64,000 nucleotides of DNA from NCBI RefSeq assembly GCF_900101965.1, contig NZ_FNAP01000001.1, positions 620,001 through 684,000 of the forward strand. The letters run 5' to 3'. A model generated the notes under the pieces. The model was not told the origin of the DNA, did not search any database, and saw nothing but the letters and a program-made list of their open reading frames with translations. Both the position numbers and the translations under genes were made by a program. Shown here one piece after another: positions 35,796-43,193 of this stretch. Origin of the DNA: Rhodospira trueperi. GTDB lineage: Bacteria > Pseudomonadota > Alphaproteobacteria > Rhodospirillales > Rhodospirillaceae. Numbering within the stretch: position 1 is the first letter of the stretch; each line of letters starts with the position of its first letter.

Positions 35796-36290
35796 ATGGT
35801 GAATGATACAGAACGGCAACCGCGCCGTTCCAATCGCGGACGGACGCCCTCGGGCAAGCCCAATCCCGTCGATGTTCATGTCGGTGGGCGGGTGCGGCTG
35901 CGCCGGACGCTCCTTGGCATGAGTCAGGAACGCCTGGGCGAAGCGATCGGCCTGACCTTCCAGCAGGTCCAGAAATACGAGCGCGGCGCCAACCGGATCG
36001 GGGCCAGCCGCCTGTGGGACCTCAGTCACGTCCTCGATGTGCCCATGAGCTACTTTTTCGAGGAGATGGACGAGGGCACCTCCAACCTCAGTCCGCGCAA
36101 CATGGCCGGCTCCATGAACGAACCCGCCATCGAGGGGGACGGCGATCCGATGACGCGACGAGAGACCCTGGAACTGGTGCGGGCCTACTACCGGATCAGC
36201 GACCCCACCGTGCGCAAACGCGTGTTTGAATTGACGAAGACCCTGGGCAGCGTCGCCGACCCCGCCAACACGCCGACGTCGGAACGCTGA
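35796..36290 (+). CDS. XRE-family helix-turn-helix regulator
   Basis: A 164-aa DNA-binding protein. Residues about 33-90 form a classical HTH_3 domain (GMSQERLGEAIGLTFQQVQKYERGANRIGASRLWDLSHVL). The C-terminal part is helical (VRAYYRISDPTVRKRVFELTKTL). This is the conserved alphaproteobacterial regulator found downstream of lnt, usually ahead of metK; metK is absent here. The ATG at 35796 follows AAGG at nine nt. The 199 nt before it is AT-richer than average and likely holds its promoter, though I cannot pick a confident pair. Confidence 0.88.
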   Translation: MVNDTERQPRRSNRGRTPSGKPNPVDVHVGGRVRLRRTLLGMSQERLGEAIGLTFQQVQKYERGANRIGASRLWDLSHVLDVPMSYFFEEMDEGTSNLSPRNMAGSMNEPAIEGDGDPMTRRETLELVRAYYRISDPTVRKRVFELTKTLGSVADPANTPTSER

Positions 36291-36360
36291 TCGCGGCGGT
36301 CATCCGAAACCCGCGGTCTGTCAGGCGCGTATCTCCGAGAAACAACCGGAACGCCGGGCA

Positions 36361-37089
36361 TCACCCCCGGCCCAGGGCTCGGCGCAGCGCGTCGCCGAGC
36401 GCGGTCTTCGGGGCGTCCTGCGGGGTCTGGGGGGGCGACGGCGCGGCGGCAGTGTCCTTGGCGGAGGCCGGCGCGGCGCTCGCGGTCTTCTCCGTCTTCT
36501 CCGCCTTGGCCTTGGCCTTGGGCGGTCGTGTCGCCTGGGCGACCTTGCTCATGTAATCGGACTCTCGGTCCTGGAGCAGCAGCGGCGCATGGTCCGCCAG
36601 CGCCTCCAGCAGTGGTCCCAGCCAGTCCCGGTCAGCCTTGGCGAAGTCCGACAGCACGTAGCCATGCACCCGCGCCTTGTCGCCCGGATGACCGATCCCC
36701 AAGCGGACGCGCCGGTAGGCGTTGCCCAAGTGAGCGTCGATGGACCGCAGACCGTTGTGACCGGCCGCCCCGCCGCCGGTCTTGACCTTCACCTTCCCGG
36801 GCGCAAGGTCGAGTTCATCATGAAACACGATCACATCGGCCGGTTCCAGCTTGTGGAACCGCGCCGCCTGCCCGACCGCCTGGCCGGACAGGTTCATGAA
36901 AGTCTGAGGTTTGAGAAGAAGAACCTTCTCGCCGGCCACCGTTCCCGACGCCAAGGCGCCCTGAAACTTTGACCGGAACGGCCCCAGGCCGTGGCGCGCC
37001 GCGATGGCGTCCACGGCCATGAAGCCGATGTTGTGGCGGTTGCCCGCGTATTCGGCGCCCGGGTTGCCCAGGCCGACCAGCAGCCGCAT
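36361..37089 (-). CDS. pth: Peptidyl-tRNA hydrolase with long C-terminal tail
   Basis: A 242-aa enzyme that recycles peptidyl-tRNA. The catalytic core is about 1-185: [20 protein letters not shown] (His19), [37 protein letters not shown] (catalytic Asp) and [10 protein letters not shown]. The last 55 residues are a low-complexity Ala/Lys/Pro tail ([11 protein letters not shown] and SAAPASAKD) not found in E. coli Pth; such basic tails occur in some alphaproteobacterial forms and may aid RNA binding. It starts 46 nt after rplY and is co-transcribed with it. Confidence 0.95.
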   Translation of the reverse strand: MRLLVGLGNPGAEYAGNRHNIGFMAVDAIAARHGLGPFRSKFQGALASGTVAGEKVLLLKPQTFMNLSGQAVGQAARFHKLEPADVIVFHDELDLAPGKVKVKTGGGAAGHNGLRSIDAHLGNAYRRVRLGIGHPGDKARVHGYVLSDFAKADRDWLGPLLEALADHAPLLLQDRESDYMSKVAQATRPPKAKAKAEKTEKTASAAPASAKDTAAAPSPPQTPQDAPKTALGDALRRALGRG

Positions 37090-37135
37090 GGAAGCCTCCG
37101 CCGAACTGGGAATGCCGGGCGCGACGCGCGGCCCC

Positions 37136-37750
37136 TTACTCCGCGTCTTCCTCGCCCTCTTCCTCGGAGGCCTCGGACTTCATGCCGGACGGCGCCGTCA
37201 CGGTGGCGATGGTGAAGTCGCGGTCGGTGATGGTCGGGCGCACGCCCTCGGGCAGCTTGACGGTGCTGATGTGGATGGACTCGCCGACATCGAAGCCGAT
37301 CAGATCCACCTCCAGCGCACTCGGCATGGCATCCGGGGTGCCGACCAGTTCGACGTCGTGGCGCACCACGTTGAGCACGCCGCCGCGCTTCAGGCCGGGG
37401 CAGCGCTCCTCGTTCAGGAAGCGCACGGGCACTTCGGCGGTCACCCGCGAGGTAGCGCTGACGCGCAAGAAATCGACGTGTATGATGGCGTCGGACACCG
37501 GATGGAACTGGAGATCCTGCGCCATCACGCGGTGTTTTTCACCGCCAAGCTCCAACTCGTACTGACGGGCGTAGAAGCCACCCTTGTACAACTCGGCCCA
37601 CAGCGGGCGCGGATCCATCTTGATGAGAGCCGGTTCCTTCTTGTCGCCATAGATGACGCCGGGCACCAGACCCTCGCGGCGAACCGCGCGGGCCGCGCCC
37701 TTACCGGCCCGCTCGCGCCCCTGCACCGGCAGCGTGCTGATATCGGACAT
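37136..37750 (-). CDS. rplY: 50S ribosomal protein L25, general stress (CTC) form
   Basis: A 204-aa two-domain L25. The N-terminal 5S-rRNA-binding domain (about 1-95) has [24 protein letters not shown] and the C-terminal TL5/CTC domain (about 96-190) has [21 protein letters not shown] and [13 protein letters not shown]. The tail is acidic. The ATG at 37750 ([11 protein letters not shown]) follows GGAG; the frame remains open far upstream, but that part is not conserved. The rplY-pth order is very common in bacteria. Confidence 0.95.
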   Translation of the reverse strand: MSDISTLPVQGRERAGKGAARAVRREGLVPGVIYGDKKEPALIKMDPRPLWAELYKGGFYARQYELELGGEKHRVMAQDLQFHPVSDAIIHVDFLRVSATSRVTAEVPVRFLNEERCPGLKRGGVLNVVRHDVELVGTPDAMPSALEVDLIGFDVGESIHISTVKLPEGVRPTITDRDFTIATVTAPSGMKSEASEEEGEEDAE

Positions 37751-38112
37751 GGTTGATCGTCTCCAATACGGCGCCGGTTTGCGGCGCCCGTTCGATGATA
37801 CCTCGTTCCCGCCGGCCTCCAGGGGTGCCGAACGACGAACGCGCGCCAACCCGAAGGGCGGCGCGGGAGCCCGGCTTATACGGCGCTCGCGGCCGGAATG
37901 CAAGGGACCCGACCGTCATGTCGCCAGGGTCACCCGCCGCGTCGTCGGCCCGGGTCCCGTCCGCAATCCGACAGCACCCGTAACAATCGCCAATTCCGAT
38001 CAATACCGCAAAAACCATTAATTGGACGATGGGCATTCGGACGCGCTATCCCTCCGGTCATCGATGCCCCGCCCGTTGGGGGCCGGGTCACAGACAGATC
38101 ACGGAGCTTCCG
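37751..38112. other. Divergent intergenic region between rplY and peroxiredoxin gene
   Basis: No gene is seen in these 362 bp. The stretch 37980-38030 is AT-richer and holds a spaced inverted repeat, CCAATT (37990-37995) and AATTGG (38020-38025). A weak pair TTCCGA and ATTAAT spaced 17 nt lies within it and could drive the peroxiredoxin gene. No OxyR- or PerR-type operator is clear. Confidence 0.4.
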
Positions 38113-38775
38113 ATGACCGACGTTAACCAGACCACCAGTCCTGCCGCCATGCCGCGCCTCAACGAGCCGGCCCCGGACTTCGTCGCCGAGACCACGCACG
38201 GAGAAAAGAGCCTGTCCGACTATCGGGGCCGCTGGCTGGTGCTGTTCTCGCACCCGGCCGACTTCACGCCGGTCTGCACCACCGAGTTCATGGCCTTCGC
38301 CCGCGCCGCCGATGACTTCAAAGCCCTCAATACGGAGTTGCTGGGCCTGTCCATCGACTCCACCTTCTCGCACGTCGCCTGGGTGCGGAACATCCAGGAG
38401 AAGTTCGGGGTCGCCATTTCCTTCCCGATCATCGCCGACCTGTCGATGCGCGTGGCCAACGCCTACGGCATGATCCAGCCCGGTGCGTCGGATACGTCCG
38501 CGGTACGCGCCACCTTCGTCATCGACCCTGAGGGCGTGCTGCGCGCCATGCTGTACTACCCAATGACCAACGGCCGCTCGGTCGCCGAGATCCTGCGTCT
38601 GGTCAAGGCGCTTCAGACCAGCACCGCACATGGCGTTGCCACCGAGGAGAACTGGCAGCCGGGCGACAAGGTGATCGTGCCGCCGCCGAAGACCGTCGAC
38701 GGCGCCGAAGCCCGCGCCGCCGAAGGCCATGAATGCGTGGACTGGTACTTCTGCCGCAAGGATCTGGCGGCATAA
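38113..38775 (+). CDS. Peroxiredoxin, Prx6-type with three cysteines
   Basis: A 220-aa peroxidase. The peroxidatic site is HPADFTPVCTTEF (Cys55 with Thr52 and the downstream Arg of the active site). Two more cysteines sit at the C-terminus in ECVDWYFCRKDL (Cys208 and Cys214). Length and the spacing of all three match archaeal Prx6-group enzymes of the Aeropyrum type, in which a C-terminal cysteine resolves the sulfenic acid. It should reduce H2O2 and organic peroxides with a thiol donor. The ATG at 38113 follows GGAG. Confidence 0.92.
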   Translation: MTDVNQTTSPAAMPRLNEPAPDFVAETTHGEKSLSDYRGRWLVLFSHPADFTPVCTTEFMAFARAADDFKALNTELLGLSIDSTFSHVAWVRNIQEKFGVAISFPIIADLSMRVANAYGMIQPGASDTSAVRATFVIDPEGVLRAMLYYPMTNGRSVAEILRLVKALQTSTAHGVATEENWQPGDKVIVPPPKTVDGAEARAAEGHECVDWYFCRKDLAA

Positions 38776-38801
38776 CGCAACGTCAAGCGAACCTCCGTTG
38801 C

Positions 38802-38828
38802 GGGCCGGTGGGGTTTCCCTACCGGCCC
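38802..38828 (+). terminator. Hairpin after peroxiredoxin gene, probable terminator
   Basis: GGGCCGGT (38802-38809) pairs with ACCGGCCC (38821-38828) around an 11-nt loop. The following TTGG is short, so termination may be imperfect. It lies between convergent genes and could act in both directions. Confidence 0.55.
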
Positions 38829-38854
38829 TTGGTTCCGACCAGAACGTGCCCGCG

Positions 38855-39406
38855 TCAGTGAAAACGGGGACGGTCATTTCCGACGGCAGCGTCCAGGTCA
38901 TCCGACGAGGCCAACACCAGAAACCGCCTCTTCAGGTGGGCGTCCCGATCAAGGAGGCCCGGAACGCGGCCCAACAAGGCCTGGAGGAGGTGCCAGCTTC
39001 TGCGATCCGACGGCCGCAGCCGGGATGCCTCCATGAAACAAGCGGCGGCCTCGCCCGGCCGCTCCTGCCCCTGGCGGACCAGCCCCAGGTTCTTGTGCGC
39101 GTTGTGGCGCGTCGGGTCGATTCCGATGGCGGTCAGGCAATACGGCTCCGCCTCGTCGAAGCGCGAGAGTTGAACCAGGCTGTATCCTAGGTTGTTGTTG
39201 GCGAAATAGGCGACCTCCGGGTCCGTCGGCTCCTCGGCCAGAACCCTGCAATACTGATGGATGGCATCCGTCCAGTCGTGCCTTCGCTCCCCCATCAGGC
39301 CGAGCAGAAGGAAAGCCAGAGCCCGTTCGTTCGCGCTTGTCGCGACGGCGAGGCGCCTCTCGATGCGCACGCGCTCCGCCTGCTGGCTGTCGGCTGTTTC
39401 AGTCAT
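38855..39406 (-). CDS. Tetratricopeptide-repeat protein
   Basis: A 183-aa soluble protein. At least two TPR units are clear: WTDAIHQYCRVLAEEPTDPEVAYFANNNLGY (about 45-75) and RFDEAEPYCLTAIGIDPTRHNAHKNLGL (about 82-110), followed by GEAAACFMEASRLRPSD. There is no signal peptide. The ATG follows AAGGAA. Function is unknown; TPRs suggest a protein-protein contact role. A -10-like TACAAT lies about 50 nt upstream on the minus strand. Confidence 0.75.
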   Translation of the reverse strand: MTETADSQQAERVRIERRLAVATSANERALAFLLLGLMGERRHDWTDAIHQYCRVLAEEPTDPEVAYFANNNLGYSLVQLSRFDEAEPYCLTAIGIDPTRHNAHKNLGLVRQGQERPGEAAACFMEASRLRPSDRRSWHLLQALLGRVPGLLDRDAHLKRRFLVLASSDDLDAAVGNDRPRFH

Positions 39407-39719
39407 GATTGGGTTTCCTTCGTCGGAGCAACACTACATTGGATTGTACCCCCTGGGACTTGCGAAAGTGACTGTGCGTCCCCATAAGCTCTTGATAAGA
39501 GAGAATAAATCGCCCCTCCAGAGAGACAATATCGCGGACGTCTGTTGCCGGTGCGCCACAGTCCGCCACGATGGCGGTCACGGACCCACGTCCGCTTTGC
39601 AGGAACCAATGCGGTGGCAATCACGAGTGACAGGCGGCCCCTCATGAGGGTAGGGTCTGCCTTTCGCGGCCCGCGCCGCCCCCTCCCCGCCCCTCGAAGA
39701 CGTCAGGCACCTGGACGGC
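39407..39719. other. Intergenic region between TPR gene and purE
   Basis: The 313 bp carry no convincing gene. A short hairpin CTCTT-GAT-AAGAG occurs near 39489 and a second inverted repeat CCGCCA/TGGCGG near 39562. These may belong to promoters for the TPR gene (minus) and purE (plus), but no clear purine-repressor site or riboswitch was recognised. Confidence 0.35.
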
Positions 39720-40229
39720 ATGACCGAAAACACCGCGACCCCCGCGCCCAAGGTGGGCGTCATCATGGGCAGCCAGTCCGACTGGGCCACCATGCGCCAC
39801 GCGGCCGAGACCCTGGAGACCCTGGGCGTACCGTTCGAGGCCCGTATCGTCTCCGCCCACCGCACACCCAAACGGCTCTACGACTACGCCAGCGGCGCCA
39901 AGGCGCGCGGCCTGTCGGCGGTGATCGCGGGGGCCGGCGGCGCCGCCCACCTGCCCGGCATGTGCGCCTCCATGACACCGCTGCCGGTGTTCGGCGTGCC
40001 CGTGGAAAGCAAGGCCCTGAAGGGCCTCGACAGCCTGTTGTCCATCGTGCAGATGCCGGCGGGCGTGCCGGTGGGCACGCTGGCCATCGGCCGCGCTGGC
40101 GCGGTCAACGCCGCGCTGCTGGCGGCGGCCGTCGTGGCCCTGAGCGATCCGAGCGTGGCCAAGGCCCTGGACGACTGGCGCGCCCGCCAGACCGACGCCG
40201 TGGCCGAGATCCCTGTCGACGATCCCTGA
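39720..40229 (+). CDS. purE: N5-carboxyaminoimidazole ribonucleotide mutase PurE
   Basis: A 169-aa class I PurE that moves the carboxylate of N5-CAIR to give CAIR in purine synthesis. Motifs: [14 protein letters not shown] (phosphate-binding), [16 protein letters not shown] (catalytic His), [17 protein letters not shown] and [19 protein letters not shown]. It is followed by purK after a 14-nt gap; the pair replaces the single-step vertebrate-type enzyme. The ribosome site is weak. Confidence 0.96.
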   Translation: MTENTATPAPKVGVIMGSQSDWATMRHAAETLETLGVPFEARIVSAHRTPKRLYDYASGAKARGLSAVIAGAGGAAHLPGMCASMTPLPVFGVPVESKALKGLDSLLSIVQMPAGVPVGTLAIGRAGAVNAALLAAAVVALSDPSVAKALDDWRARQTDAVAEIPVDDP

Positions 40230-40243
40230 CCCGCGATATCGCC

Positions 40244-41320
40244 ATGACCGTCATTCCCCCCGGTTCCACCCTCGGCATTCTCGGCGGCGGCCAGTTGGGC
40301 CGCATGACAGCCCAGGCGGCGGCGCGCCTCGGCTACGACTGCGTGATCCTGACGCCGGAGGAGGACAGCCCTGCCGCCCGTGTAGCGCGCGAGGCCATCG
40401 TCGCCCCCTATGACGATCCGGCCGCGCTGGAAATGCTCGCCCGCATCGCCGACGCGGTCACCGTGGAATTCGAGAACGTGCCCGCCGGTGTGCTTGAAAT
40501 CCTGGCCAGTCACATCCCGACCCGGCCCGGCCGCATGGCCCTGGAGACCGCCCAGGACCGCATCCGCGAGAAGGCCTTTTTCAACACCGTGGGCATCGAC
40601 ACGGCCCCGTGGCGCCCTGTCCACACCGCGAGGGATCTGCGCGCGGCGCTCGCCGACCTGGGCACCCCGGCGGTGCTGAAGACCGCCCGGCTGGGCTATG
40701 ACGGCAAGGGGCAGATCCGCTTGGAGGCCGGCTCCGACCCGGCGGCCGCCTGGGAGGCGCTGAACACCGACGCCGCCATCCTGGAAGGGTTCGTGGACTT
40801 TTCCATGGAGATCTCGGTTATCGTCGCGCGCGGCCCCGACGGCCATATGGAGACCTACGACGCGGTCCAGAACATCCACACCAACCACATTCTGGATACC
40901 ACCATCGCCCCGGCGCCGCTGCCGGCCGGCCAGCGGGCGGCGGCCCGACTGATGGCCCGCAATGCCGCCGAGGCCCTGGATTTGGTCGGCCTGCTGGCCC
41001 TGGAAATGTTCGTCACGCCGGACGGCCACCTTCTGGCCAACGAGATGGCCCCGCGTCCCCACAACTCGGGACACTGGACCCTGGACGGCTGCGTGACCGA
41101 CCAGTTCGAGCAGTTGGTGCGCGCCGTCTGCGGCCTGCCGCTGGGTCTCACCGCTCCGACCGTGCACGAGGCGCGCATGACCAACCTCCTGGGCGAGTCC
41201 GCCGCCGACTGGGCCGCGATCCTGTCCGACCCGACGGCCAAACTGCATCTGTACGGCAAACGCGCCGCCCGCCCCGGCCGCAAAATGGGGCACGTCACCC
41301 GACTCAAGCCCCATATGTGA
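40244..41320 (+). CDS. purK: N5-carboxyaminoimidazole ribonucleotide synthase PurK
   Basis: A 358-aa ATP-grasp enzyme making N5-CAIR from AIR, bicarbonate and ATP. The N-terminal motif LGILGGGQLGRM, the central LKTARLGYDGKGQ and the C-terminal EMAPRPHNSGHWTLDGC, TDQFEQLVRAVCGLPLG are diagnostic. The ATG at 40244 (MTVIPPGS) is the right start; the open frame upstream overlaps purE and is not coding. Forms an operon with purE. Confidence 0.96.
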   Translation: MTVIPPGSTLGILGGGQLGRMTAQAAARLGYDCVILTPEEDSPAARVAREAIVAPYDDPAALEMLARIADAVTVEFENVPAGVLEILASHIPTRPGRMALETAQDRIREKAFFNTVGIDTAPWRPVHTARDLRAALADLGTPAVLKTARLGYDGKGQIRLEAGSDPAAAWEALNTDAAILEGFVDFSMEISVIVARGPDGHMETYDAVQNIHTNHILDTTIAPAPLPAGQRAAARLMARNAAEALDLVGLLALEMFVTPDGHLLANEMAPRPHNSGHWTLDGCVTDQFEQLVRAVCGLPLGLTAPTVHEARMTNLLGESAADWAAILSDPTAKLHLYGKRAARPGRKMGHVTRLKPHM

Positions 41321-41526
41321 GGAGCGGACAAGCCGCCCGTCCGCCAAATGCGAAGAAAGGTCGGCGCCCATGATTTCGCCATTTTGCTGAACCAGCATCG
41401 TGTCAATTATGGGGTTGATGATAGCCGCAACGCCATCGGCCACCCGAACCGCTCCACGATCCGAATGCCCGTTTCCCGTGGTCTCGATCTGAGCGCTGAC
41501 CGAGAACGGAAAGAAAGGTCCAACCG

Positions 41527-42024
41527 ATGCATACCTTCGCCAAGCGCACCACGTCCCTGGCCCTGGCCGCCGCCTTGCTGGGCGGCCCGGCCCTGACCGC
41601 CTGCCAGTCGGTTCAGAACAACCCCAAGCAGACCGCCGGGACGGTTGGCGGCGCGGCTCTGGGAGGTCTGCTCGGCTCGCAGTTTGGTGGCTCGACCGAA
41701 TGGAAGATGGCCGCGACGGGCCTGGGTGTCCTTCTGGGCGCCATGGTCGGCGGCGAGGTCGGGCGCTCGCTCGACGAGACAGACCGCATGCGCATGCAGC
41801 AGGCCTCCCAGCAGGCCTACGCCGCGCCCGTCGGCCAGACCATTGCCTGGAACAACCCGCAGTCCGGCAATTACGGCACCTTCACGCCGGTGCGCGACGG
41901 GTACACCAACACCGGACAGTATTGCCGCCAGTTCCGCACCACCGTCACCATCGACGGTCGCCTGGAAGAGGCCACGGGCACGGCCTGCCAACAGCCGGAC
42001 GGCACCTGGAAGGTGGTCAACTGA
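41527..42024 (+). CDS. 17-kDa surface-antigen-like glycine-zipper lipoprotein
   Basis: A 165-aa outer-membrane lipoprotein. The signal peptide ends in the lipobox ALTAC (Cys26). A glycine-zipper segment (about 36-80: GTVGGAALGGLLGSQFGG and LLGAMVGGEVGRSLDETDR) is followed by a C-terminal domain with SGNYGTFTPVRDG and YCRQFRTTVTIDG. This is the family of the rickettsial 17-kDa antigen, widespread in alphaproteobacteria. Function is structural or unknown. The ATG follows AAAGAAAGG. The 206 nt before it hold no recognised gene. Confidence 0.87.
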   Translation: MHTFAKRTTSLALAAALLGGPALTACQSVQNNPKQTAGTVGGAALGGLLGSQFGGSTEWKMAATGLGVLLGAMVGGEVGRSLDETDRMRMQQASQQAYAAPVGQTIAWNNPQSGNYGTFTPVRDGYTNTGQYCRQFRTTVTIDGRLEEATGTACQQPDGTWKVVN

Positions 42025-42059
42025 CCGGGTCGTCGGAGTTCGGTTCGGCGAGTGGCGGG

Positions 42060-42073
42060 ACAGTCGGGACTGT
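42060..42073. promoter_or_regulatory. Perfect 14-bp palindrome before the dnaJ-type gene
   Basis: ACAGTC-GG-GACTGT is a perfect inverted repeat, followed at once by TCTATATTGGG, which could be a -10 region for the DnaJ-type gene 45 nt downstream. It could be an operator or simply a short hairpin. Confidence 0.35.
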
Positions 42074-42118
42074 TCTATATTGGGAGAATGCTCGTTCCCC
42101 TGATGTGACTGGTCAGCC

Positions 42119-43093
42119 ATGAAGGACCCGTATGATGTGCTCGGTGTGCCGCGCAGCGCGAGCGCGGAGGACATCAAGCGGGCCTATCGCCGGCTGGCGC
42201 GGACCATGCACCCGGACGTCAACCCGAATGATCCCCGTGCGGAGGACCGGTTCAAGGAGCTGAACGCCGCGCATGACCTTCTGGCCGACCCCGACACGCG
42301 CGCTCGCTTCGACCGTGGCGAGATCGACGCCAGCGGACAGGAGCGACCGTTCGGCTTTCGTCGTCATGGCGGCACCCAGGCCAAGAAAGATCGGGCCGGC
42401 GCCGGCGCCCGGGATGGCGGGGGGGACGGCGGGTTCCACTTCGAGGACCTGTTCAAGGGCGCGGACTCCTTCGACGACATCTTCGCCCGCGCCCAGTCCG
42501 CCAAGCGCCGCGCGTCGGGCGGTTCGGGCAAGGCAGCCCCCCGGCGCGGGAGTGACGCCCAGTACCGGCTGCGCGTTTCCTTCGAGGACGCCGCCCTGGG
42601 CACGTCCCGCCGCATCACCCTGACCACCGGCCGAACGCTGGACGTGCGCGTGCCGCCCGGCACCGCGTCCGGCACCACCCTGCGTCTGCGCGGCCAGGGC
42701 AACCCGGGCCTGCATGGCGGCGAGGCCGGTGACGCCCTGGTCGAGATCCTGGTGCGCGACCACCCCGTATTCCGCCGCGCCGGCGACGACATCATCGCCG
42801 AGGTGCCGGTCAGCCTGCGCGAGGCCGTGTTGGGCGCCAAGATCACCGTTCCCACCCTGACCGGCCGCGTCGCCCTCACGATCCCGGAGGGCGCCAACAC
42901 CGGCACCACCTTGCGCCTGCGCGGCAAGGGCCTGCCCGGCAAGGACGGCGCGGCCGGCGACCAGTTGGTGCGTCTGCGACTCGTGCTGGAGGACGCGTCG
43001 GACGAGAAGCTGCGCGCCTTCGTCCGCAGGTGGCAGCCGACCGACGCCCGGGACGTGCGCGCCGCGATGGAGGATCAGGCAAAGGAAGGGTAA
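42119..43093 (+). CDS. CbpA-type DnaJ co-chaperone (class B J-protein)
   Basis: A 324-aa J-protein. The J domain (1-65) has the essential HPD (31-33) in MHPDVNPND. A Gly/Phe-poor linker with a GGGDGGFHFEDLFKGADSFD segment follows, then two C-terminal substrate-binding domains (about 145-315: YRLRVSFEDAALGTSRRI, LRLRGQGNPG, GDALVEILVRDHPVF). The cysteine-rich zinc domain of DnaJ is absent, which makes it a CbpA-like protein. It stimulates DnaK ATPase. No dnaK or grpE is in the window. Confidence 0.92.
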   Translation: MKDPYDVLGVPRSASAEDIKRAYRRLARTMHPDVNPNDPRAEDRFKELNAAHDLLADPDTRARFDRGEIDASGQERPFGFRRHGGTQAKKDRAGAGARDGGGDGGFHFEDLFKGADSFDDIFARAQSAKRRASGGSGKAAPRRGSDAQYRLRVSFEDAALGTSRRITLTTGRTLDVRVPPGTASGTTLRLRGQGNPGLHGGEAGDALVEILVRDHPVFRRAGDDIIAEVPVSLREAVLGAKITVPTLTGRVALTIPEGANTGTTLRLRGKGLPGKDGAAGDQLVRLRLVLEDASDEKLRAFVRRWQPTDARDVRAAMEDQAKEG

Positions 43094-43193
43094 CCCGTCT
43101 CCCCTTGCGCGGCGCAGCCATCGCGTGTTTGATCGCGTCGCGGGAGGTTCATCCTCCCCACCATCCCATTGAGCCCGCACCCTGGGGACCGCC

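Noticed and set aside
39884..41443. 519-codon minus-strand frame opposite purE and purK
   Set aside because: Fully antisense to conserved genes. Only its first 40 or so residues lie in a non-coding gap and they match nothing I recognise.
41348..41526. Small frame between purK and the 17-kDa antigen gene
   Set aside because: No start signal, it runs into the lipoprotein gene in another frame, and there is no recognisable domain.
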